From an uncultured Oscillospiraceae bacterium (lineage in GTDB: Bacteria > Bacillota > Clostridia > Oscillospirales > Acutalibacteraceae): a stretch of 8,561 nucleotides of DNA. Shown here in pieces: positions 1-4,048 of this stretch. The stretch's first letter is position 1; each line of letters opens with the position of its first letter. Location: contig UQVI01000079.1 in the NCBI GenBank assembly GCA_900544515.1, positions 1 to 8,561 of the forward strand, given 5' to 3'. The notes beneath the pieces are model-generated. The model was not told the DNA's origin, searched no databases, and was given only the letters and a program-made list of their open reading frames with translations. The translations under genes were made by a program, and so were the position numbers.

Positions 1-249
1 ATTTAAAGATTGATGATACATCAATTCTAATTCATGCATTGTCCAATATTTATTTAAAAACTGTGGACTTATAAAAGCAATTCCACTTTCACACGATTCT
101 ATTGCTGTACAAATACCAGTATATATTTCACTTCCATTATATATTTTTTCCTTATCAATCCATAGTGATATTCCGTACTTTTTTATTTCAGCATTAAACG
201 GCATAATTATGTCTTCTTTTTCGGTTGATGTATAACTTAAAAACAACAT
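1..249 (-). CDS. TIR-domain protein, N-terminal part (runs off the window edge)
   Basis: The 83 visible codons read as the start of a TIR domain. Residues 2-8 (LFLSYTS) match the first beta-strand and box 1 (F-I/L-S-Y-S). Residues 26-32 (GISLWID) match the second strand, followed by a G-S-E helix start at 39-41. Residues 57-64 (GIAFISPQ) match the SP-containing strand, and W69-T-M-H-E73 fits the W-x-x-x-E motif whose glutamate is catalytic in NADase TIR domains. I chose ATG at 247-249 because GGAG lies 6 nt upstream. An in-frame ATG at 259-261 has no ribosome binding site, and a stop at 274-276 closes the frame above it. The gene is divergent from the recombinase. Bacterial TIR proteins are often anti-phage NAD-consuming effectors or cyclic-nucleotide producers, but the C-terminal part that would define the system is outside the window. 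The TIR assignment is firm; a defence role is inference. Confidence 0.82.
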   Translation of the reverse strand, partial: MLFLSYTSTEKEDIIMPFNAEIKKYGISLWIDKEKIYNGSEIYTGICTAIESCESGIAFISPQFLNKYWTMHELELMYHQSLN

Positions 250-306
250 TGTAAACTCCATATATAGGCTAATTTATAGTTATCCTTTATTTATTATTTT
301 ATAAAC

Positions 307-332
307 TTTTAGTAGCACAAAGGCTGCTAAAA
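307..332. repeat. Inverted repeat resembling a tyrosine-recombinase core site
   Basis: TTTTAGTAGC and GCTGCTAAAA are inverted 10-bp arms with one mismatch (a G-U pair on the plus strand), around the 6-bp centre ACAAAG. Two arms of about 11 bp around a 6-8 bp centre is the general layout of Xer/dif-type and integrase core sites. The repeat lies in the gap between the TIR gene and the recombinase and is not followed by a T-run on either strand, so it is a poor terminator. A recombination role is inference; a regulatory operator is the main alternative. Confidence 0.4.
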
Positions 333-348
333 ATCAATAGACATTGCA

Positions 349-384
349 AAAATGCACGTTTTTATGACAAAATTGCACATTTTT
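349..384 (+). repeat. Two 15-bp direct repeats, 21 bp apart, ahead of the recombinase
   Basis: Positions 349-363 and 370-384 share 13 of 15 bases (consensus AAAWTGCACRTTTTT). The 21-bp period places both copies on the same face of the helix. A further TGCA at 345-348 forms a small palindrome with the first copy. They sit just upstream of the TATAAT at 399-404. They could be binding sites for a regulator or recombinase arm-type sites. Confidence 0.5.
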
Positions 385-404
385 CGATAGATTTCAGATA
401 TAAT
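373..404 (+). promoter_or_regulatory. Candidate promoter of the recombinase
   Basis: A perfect -10 hexamer TATAAT lies at 399-404, 26 nt before the start codon and 11 nt before the AGGAGGT ribosome binding site at 416-422. The best -35 candidate, TTGCAC at 373-378, is weak and 20 nt away, longer than usual. Full strength may therefore depend on an activator, or the -35 contact may be poor. The second direct repeat overlaps the proposed -35. Confidence 0.4.
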
Positions 405-430
405 TTACTCATTACAGGAGGTAGGACCAG

Positions 431-1342
431 ATGAGAAATTATACTGAAATTACAAGTGAATATCTGAACTTTTGCAGATACCAGAAAGGGTTGAATCCCA
501 AAACGATTAAGGCTTATACAATTGACCTCAGGCAGTATTATGAATTCAATCTAAACTCTGAATATGATTGGTTTGAGAAAGCTGCACTAAGTGAATACAT
601 ATATGAACTACACAAACAATATAAGCCTAAAACTGCAAAGAGAAAAATAGCTTGTTTGAAAGCATTCTTTCACTATCTTGAGTTAGAAGAAATATTAGAA
701 ATCAATCCCTTTAACAAAATTCAAACCAAGTTTCAGGAGCCGTTTGTTTTACCTCGAACCATTCCATTAAAAACCATAAAGAAATTGCTCAAAACTGTTT
801 ACAAAGAAAAAGAAAAAAGTATGTCCGATTATCGTAAATGTGTTGTTCTGCGTGATATTGCAATGTTTGAGATGATGTTTGCAACCGGTATGAGAATTTC
901 TGAAATATGTTCTTTAAAAAATAGTGATGTTGATTTGAAAAACAAAATGATTCGTGTATATGGCAAAGGCTCAAAAGAGCGACTTATTCAAATTGAGAAC
1001 ACTGATGTGATCAATGCACTTAAAGAATATAAAAAGCACCCTCATTCAAAAACAGATTATTTCTTCACTAACAAACTCGATAACAGACTATCCGAACAAT
1101 CGGTCCGATTTATGATCAATCATTATGTAAAACTTGCAGGGATTGATATGCATATAACCCCACACATGTTTCGTCATTCCTTTGCTACTCTATTGCTTGA
1201 AGAAGATGTTGATATTAGATACATACAGCAGCTGCTTGGTCATAGTTCTATTACAACAACTCAAATCTATACCCATATCAGTATGAAAAAGCAGAGGAGT
1301 ATTCTTGCAAAAAAGCACCCACGAAACAAGTTAGATATATAG
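431..1342 (+). CDS. Xer-like tyrosine recombinase/integrase, 303 aa
   Basis: This is a complete site-specific tyrosine recombinase, which cuts and rejoins DNA through a 3'-phosphotyrosine intermediate. Residues 5-90 form the SAM-like core-binding domain (YLNFCRYQKGLNPKTIKAY). The catalytic domain carries every expected residue: R155 (TGMRISEI), K179 (YGKGSKER), H245 and R248 with H249 (TPHMFRHSFAT), H271 (LLGHSSITTT) and nucleophile Y280 (IYTHIS). At 303 aa it matches XerC/XerD and small Xer-like integrases, with no long N-terminal arm-binding domain. AGGAGGT lies 8 nt before the ATG. It is divergent from the TIR gene and converges on the TnpV-family gene. Its accessory, AT-rich setting suggests an element-borne or switch recombinase rather than the chromosomal XerC/D, but sequence alone does not exclude the latter. 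Confidence 0.93.
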   Translation: MRNYTEITSEYLNFCRYQKGLNPKTIKAYTIDLRQYYEFNLNSEYDWFEKAALSEYIYELHKQYKPKTAKRKIACLKAFFHYLELEEILEINPFNKIQTKFQEPFVLPRTIPLKTIKKLLKTVYKEKEKSMSDYRKCVVLRDIAMFEMMFATGMRISEICSLKNSDVDLKNKMIRVYGKGSKERLIQIENTDVINALKEYKKHPHSKTDYFFTNKLDNRLSEQSVRFMINHYVKLAGIDMHITPHMFRHSFATLLLEEDVDIRYIQQLLGHSSITTTQIYTHISMKKQRSILAKKHPRNKLDI

Positions 1343-1420
1343 ATATTTAACCTTACATATACATAGTGTCGAAAATTGTAAAAGGTAACAAAAGTTTTTT
1401 AGATTTTTTTAAAAAAATTT

Positions 1421-1444
1421 CCCTATTCAAGAAAAAGAATAGGG
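1421..1444. terminator. Bidirectional hairpin terminator between convergent genes
   Basis: CCCTATTC (1421-1428) and GAATAGGG (1437-1444) form a perfect 8-bp stem with an 8-nt loop. On the minus strand the stem is followed by AAATTTTTTT, a good intrinsic terminator for the TnpV-family gene, whose stop is 10 nt away. On the plus strand it is followed by ATTTTG, a weaker end for the recombinase transcript. Confidence 0.75.
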
Positions 1445-1454
1445 ATTTTGTTGA

Positions 1455-1832
1455 TTATTCAGTTTTATTGTAGGTAAAAATCAATTCATCAAGGATGATT
1501 TCTCGGACTTGGTTTGTAATATTGTTCATTTGCTGTACCCAAAGGAGTTGGTTATCGGCTTTGAGTTGTTCGGTTATGCCTTGCTGATCGGCAAAGTCCT
1601 TTATGAGTTTGTCGTACATTTCCTTTGCTTTTTTATCTATCTTTTCAAGATAATCGGCAAGTTCCATTTTGCAGAGCATTGTGTAATAGATAGTTGGATG
1701 AAATTCACGCAGGTAATTTGCGTGGCGATGTCCCCATATGCCTATTTCTCGTTTAGGCTGGTTTGCATCCTTAAAATCAGGATAATTTAATCCGTCGATT
1801 TCAACATATGTAAGATTGTTTTGTACTTTCAA
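1455..1832 (-). CDS. tnpV: TnpV-family transposon-encoded protein, 125 aa
   Basis: The protein has the features I associate with the TnpV family, small proteins carried by Clostridia conjugative and mobilizable elements. These are IGIWGHRHANYLREFHP at about 30-46, a central charged helical part (LADYLEKIDKKAKEMYDKL), and ITEQLKADNQLLWVQQMNNI at 86-105. Full length is typical at 110-125 aa. The molecular function of the family is not established; it is not a transposase. The start is TTG at 1830-1832: AAGGAGG at 1841-1847 sits 8 nt upstream, whereas the ATG between them (1837-1839) is in another frame and soon meets a stop. No relaxase, transposase or other conjugation gene is visible beside it, so it may be a leftover of a decayed element. 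Confidence 0.75.
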   Translation of the reverse strand: MKVQNNLTYVEIDGLNYPDFKDANQPKREIGIWGHRHANYLREFHPTIYYTMLCKMELADYLEKIDKKAKEMYDKLIKDFADQQGITEQLKADNQLLWVQQMNNITNQVREIILDELIFTYNKTE

Positions 1833-1948
1833 ATATCATACCTCCTTATTTGGCAGGAGCAAGCCCTTGCCCTACGATTAAATTATGTGTGTAGAAAATG
1901 CATATAACCATAAGACATAAATGCAGACATTGAGAAATGGATGAGAAT

Positions 1949-2004
1949 TCTGTTTTCTTGCGATAATTGCTGTACATAGGTACTGCTTTATCGCAAAAAA
2001 CAGA
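1949..2004. repeat. Long imperfect hairpin (about 24 paired bases)
   Basis: Outer arms at 1949-1966 (TCTGTTTTCTTGCGATAA) and 1988-2004 (TTATCGCAAAAAACAGA) are complementary apart from one bulged base. The interior continues the pairing: GCTGTAC at 1969-1975 with GTACTGC at 1980-1986, with a T-T mismatch and loop ATAG. This is the first of four adjacent hairpins in the 327-bp gap between the TnpV-family gene and the spoVAD remnant. That gap holds no credible gene. Confidence 0.75.
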
Positions 2005-2011
2005 AAACGCC

Positions 2012-2046
2012 AAAATTATTGGCGGTTCGATGCCGACAATAATTTT
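2012..2046. repeat. Second hairpin of the array (14-bp arms, 7-nt loop)
   Basis: AAAATTATTGGCGG (2012-2025) pairs with CCGACAATAATTTT (2033-2046) with a single mismatch around TTCGATG. A competing small hairpin, CGCCAA/TTGGCG at 2008-2024, uses the same left arm, so two alternative folds are possible. Confidence 0.7.
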
Positions 2047-2048
2047 AA

Positions 2049-2079
2049 ATAGTGTAACTCTGCAAACAGCATTCACTAT
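2049..2079. repeat. Third hairpin of the array (6-bp stem)
   Basis: ATAGTG at 2049-2054 and CACTAT at 2074-2079 are perfect inverted 6-mers with a 19-nt loop. Weak alone, it is listed because it lies directly between stronger hairpins. Confidence 0.35.
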
Positions 2080-2103
2080 AAAGTAGCACAATAGACACAA
2101 GTT

Positions 2104-2130
2104 ATCACCCGATATATACTTCGGCGTGGT
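2104..2130. repeat. Fourth hairpin of the array
   Basis: CACCCGA at 2106-2112 pairs with TCGGCGTG at 2121-2128 with one bulged C. It is extended by a T-G wobble and an A-T pair, with an 8-nt loop. If the neighbouring 18-bp direct repeats mark an insertion, this could be the original transcript end of the DinB-like operon, although no U-run follows it. Confidence 0.45.
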
Positions 2131-2137
2131 TATCGCC

Positions 2138-2155
2138 ATTTATCAAAGTCTGAAA
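2138..2155 (+). repeat. 18-bp direct repeat, copy 1
   Basis: ATTTATCAAAGTCTGAAA matches 17 of 18 bases with the copy at 3337-3354, in the same orientation. It lies just beyond the end of the truncated spoVAD frame, between it and the hairpin array. Confidence 0.5.
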
Positions 2156-2159
2156 CATC

Positions 2160-2798
2160 TTATGGTCTAAGTATAGCATTAACAGGTGCCATTGCAGCAC
2201 CCATATTATTGGCGTCAGTTATTCCGAGATCGGTGATTGTTCCGATTTGCACTGCCTTGATTTTTGTGCCTTCGCCCTCCTGCTCAACGACTGCACTGCC
2301 TGCACCTGTTACGGTCCATTGGGCGCTTGGAGGTCTCTGGCCACCGTATTCCAGAGGAAAGCGGAACTGTCGTTCTGATGAACAAAAATGGCTTGATGTT
2401 CCTGCAACAACACATTTTGCACCTGCATCAACAAGCATTGAGCCGACCGACAAAGAGAGTGCCATTGTGGAACATGCACCATAAAGTCCGATTGATGAAA
2501 TTTCCAAATCCTTAAGGGCAAAAGCTGATCCCATACATTGATCCAGCAAGTCACCGCTTAATACGAAATTCACCTCTGACGGACTTTTGCCTGCGTCGGA
2601 AAGAGCACGTATAATGGCATCATGAAGCATTGCAGATTCCGCAAGCTCATAGGACTGCTGTCCCATAGTAGTATCCTCAAATATTGCGTCAAAGTCCTGT
2701 GCTAACGGACCTTCGCCCTCTTTTTTGCCTGCTACTCCTGCGTGTCCTGTTATAATAGGAGGAGCATCAAAAAATATTGTTTTTCCTTTTATGTGCAT
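2160..2798 (-). pseudogene. spoVAD: Truncated stage V sporulation protein AD (SpoVAD)
   Basis: The 212 codons match the N-terminal part of SpoVAD, a thiolase-fold protein of the SpoVA channel that binds dipicolinic acid and helps move it into the spore. Visible family segments are GKTIFFDAPPIITGHAGVAGKKEGEGPL (split across residues 5-32), TTMGQQSYELAES (43-55), VLSGDLLDQC (79-88), LYGACSTMALSL with thiolase-type C109 (105-116), EYGGQRPPSAQWTVTGAG (150-167) and NMGAAMAP (198-205). Family members are about 335-340 aa. Here the match ends after MGAAMAP and only seven unrelated codons follow before the stop, so the C-terminal thiolase half is missing. No spoVAC lies upstream and no spoVAE downstream, as they would in the usual operon. 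GAGGTG at 2807-2812 is the ribosome binding site, 8 nt before the ATG. The fragment is probably non-functional. Its GC-richer composition resembles the operon to the right more than its AT-rich flanks. Confidence 0.85.
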
Positions 2799-2802
2799 AA
2801 TA

Positions 2803-2837
2803 AAAACACCTCGATTATATTTTAACCGAAGTGTTTT
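2803..2837 (-). terminator. Strong hairpin, terminator-like, enclosing the spoVAD ribosome binding site
   Basis: Read on the minus strand, 15 consecutive pairs form with a 5-nt loop. Two of these are G-U pairs that exist only in minus-strand RNA, which indicates a transcript-level structure in that direction. The 3' arm contains the GAGGTG of spoVAD and is followed by TTTTTATT and then the ATG. The stop of the 43-codon ORF lies at the 5' arm/loop boundary. It is probably the terminator of the small upstream ORFs, and it would also hinder translation of the spoVAD remnant. Confidence 0.65.
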
Positions 2838-2953
2838 GAATTATTATTTATATAGTCATCCCAAATCAATGGAAATTTATTTTTTACAAATTCAGCATAG
2901 GAACAATTGGGAGTATCTTTCATATTCTTTTCTTGAATAACACCAAGTATCAT
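2822..2953 (-). CDS. Small hypothetical ORF, 43 aa, overlapping the upstream remnant by ATGA
   Basis: An ATG at 2951-2953 overlaps the stop of the preceding frame (ATGA), the usual arrangement for translational coupling. The product begins MILGVIQEKNMKDTPN and ends YINNNSKHFG. It is hydrophilic, with no membrane segment or signal peptide, and I recognise no family. There is no strong ribosome binding site of its own. It may be a genuine coupled small gene or the last part of the upstream protein moved out of frame. The terminator-like hairpin starts at its stop codon, which fits a real transcript end. Confidence 0.4.
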   Translation of the reverse strand: MILGVIQEKNMKDTPNCSYAEFVKNKFPLIWDDYINNNSKHFG

Positions 2954-3210
2954 TTTGTACTAATTTTCAAGTTTTTTTCACTTTTATCCTCGAACTTCCC
3001 AATTTCAAGTTTTCCATTGTCAACGCATTCTATAAAATAAGCATCGCTGATTTCTATAAAATCAACAATCTCAAGCGGTTCAGTTCCAAGTCTTGCACAG
3101 GGTATATTTTTAAATGGAATAATTTGCCTTTCTTTTGCGTCAACCTCATATAAATAACCTTTACGATTTTGTGAAATTTCTTTAAAATCATTGGGATATT
3201 GTTTAGCTAA
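2950..3210 (-). pseudogene. Gene remnant, 86 codons, start missing
   Basis: An open frame of 86 codons begins directly after a TGA at 3211-3213 and contains no ATG, so its N-terminal part is lost or frameshifted. It reads as a plausible compact alpha/beta protein with alternating hydrophobic strands (GYLYEVDAKERQIIPF, EPLEIVDFIEIS, AYFIECVDNGKLEIGKF) and a lysine-rich end. It looks like real coding sequence, but I recognise no family. The upstream break coincides with the hairpin-rich repeat at 3224-3312, suggesting that the repeat, or whatever brought it, removed the 5' end. The arrangement of a small protein plus a coupled smaller one is common in toxin-immunity or antitoxin debris, but nothing here proves that. 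Confidence 0.5.
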
Positions 3211-3223
3211 TCAATAATATTAT

Positions 3224-3312
3224 TGACATTTCGTAGGGGATCGAAAATTCCACCATAGTATGGGGGGAAATGTCACGTAGTGACAAAGGAAGACGGCTCC
3301 CGTGAGGAGTCC
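3224..3312. repeat. Hairpin-rich non-coding repeat-like element
   Basis: Four inverted repeats lie within 89 bp: TGACATTTC (3224-3232) with GAAATGTCA (3267-3275), perfect; CCATA/TATGG around one base (3253-3263); GTCAC/GTGAC around GTA (3272-3284); and GGCTCC/GGAGTCC (3295-3312, with one G-U on the plus strand). The first and third share bases and cannot both form. The dense structure, lack of a credible ORF and position between the DinB-like stop and a broken gene suggest a dispersed repeat or MITE-like element. From memory such sequences recur in Ruminococcus-type genomes, but I cannot verify that here. Confidence 0.5.
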
Positions 3313-3336
3313 TCAACATCCTGAACATAAACAATA

Positions 3337-3354
3337 ATTTATCAAAATCTGAAA
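3337..3354 (+). repeat. 18-bp direct repeat, copy 2, at the 3' end of the DinB-like gene
   Basis: ATTTATCAAAATCTGAAA covers the stop codon and last sense codons of the DinB-like gene and matches 17 of 18 bases with 2138-2155. Gene 3' ends are classic integration sites for tyrosine recombinases, so the pair could be att-type flanks of a 1.2-kb insert. Chance similarity in AT-rich DNA is possible. Confidence 0.5.
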
Positions 3355-4043
3355 ACGTTTTCAACAGAATTCTCACTAAAGGTTTTTCGTGCCATTTTAT
3401 ACATTGCTTTGGCATGGATTCTGTCGTGCCAGATAAATCTTCTAAGCACTTTTCTGAGTGACCATTGTTCATTATAGCAGCCATTAAATACATCATTATT
3501 CAAATAATTTTCAGTGTTTTCAAGCAGGTCAAAGCCTTTTTGACGGCATTCAAATATAGTGCCGGCATTATCAGTATGAACACCAATTTCACCGAAATAG
3601 TAATCATTCACATTTTTTGTATGCTCATACATTTCAAAAGCCATTCTCGGCACATCACCATAAAATGTTCTTCGTGCAGGCAAACAGCTAATATTTTTAT
3701 CAGGAATGGATTCATAGAGCTTTTGAAAATCCATTGCTGATTTAAGCACTATTGCTTTGAGTTCAAAATACTCTTCTTTAGAAAGGGGACGCTTTTCAGA
3801 CTCAAAAATAACATCCGTATCCGCATCGGATATATTCAATTCTGATCTGTGCTCCTGTATAATCTGAGGAACAATAATATCCGGCACTGCTTTATTACAC
3901 CATTTAAAATAGAAATTTATTTCCGCAGGCATTTTACCCAGTGCTATTTCTCTGCTTTCTCCCCTTGTGAATGCACCCGGAAAATCATTTGCATACAAGA
4001 GAGTATCATTACCATTATGCTCCCAGATACATTTAACTATCAT
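3342..4043 (-). CDS. DinB-like four-helix protein with HicB-like N-terminus, 233 aa
   Basis: Residues 1-50 (IWEHNGNDTLLYANDFPGA then FTRGESREIALGKMPAEI) resemble a HicB-type domain. Residues about 90-220 form a helical DinB/YfiT-like part with possible metal ligands H141 (MYEHTKNVNDYYFGE), H206 and H210 (IWHDRIHAKAM). DinB-fold proteins include bacillithiol/mycothiol transferases and uncharacterised metal proteins; the substrate here is unknown. The start is ATG at 4041-4043: it falls 5 nt after the stop of the GH13 gene and has AAGGTGAG just upstream. The longer reading from 4106 would overlap GH13 by 58 nt and add 21 residues that do not look like family sequence. It is co-transcribed with, and probably translationally coupled to, the GH13 gene. 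The role in glucan metabolism, if any, is unknown. Confidence 0.75.
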   Translation of the reverse strand: MIVKCIWEHNGNDTLLYANDFPGAFTRGESREIALGKMPAEINFYFKWCNKAVPDIIVPQIIQEHRSELNISDADTDVIFESEKRPLSKEEYFELKAIVLKSAMDFQKLYESIPDKNISCLPARRTFYGDVPRMAFEMYEHTKNVNDYYFGEIGVHTDNAGTIFECRQKGFDLLENTENYLNNDVFNGCYNEQWSLRKVLRRFIWHDRIHAKAMYKMARKTFSENSVENVFRF

Positions 4044-4048
4044 CGCAC

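Noticed and set aside
345..384. CRISPR-like array from the repeated TGCA motifs
   Set aside because: Only two 15-bp copies with a 6-bp gap, no spacer-sized units and no cas genes.
1846..2139. 97-codon minus-strand ORF between the TnpV-family gene and the spoVAD remnant
   Set aside because: It runs straight through the hairpin array, has no ribosome binding site before its ATG, overlaps the tnpV ribosome binding site and has no recognisable domain. It is most likely non-coding repeat sequence.
3203..3496. 97-codon minus-strand ORF covering the end of the DinB-like gene and the 3224-3312 repeat
   Set aside because: Most of it overlaps the DinB-like gene in another frame and the rest is palindromic repeat sequence; it has no ribosome binding site or family match.
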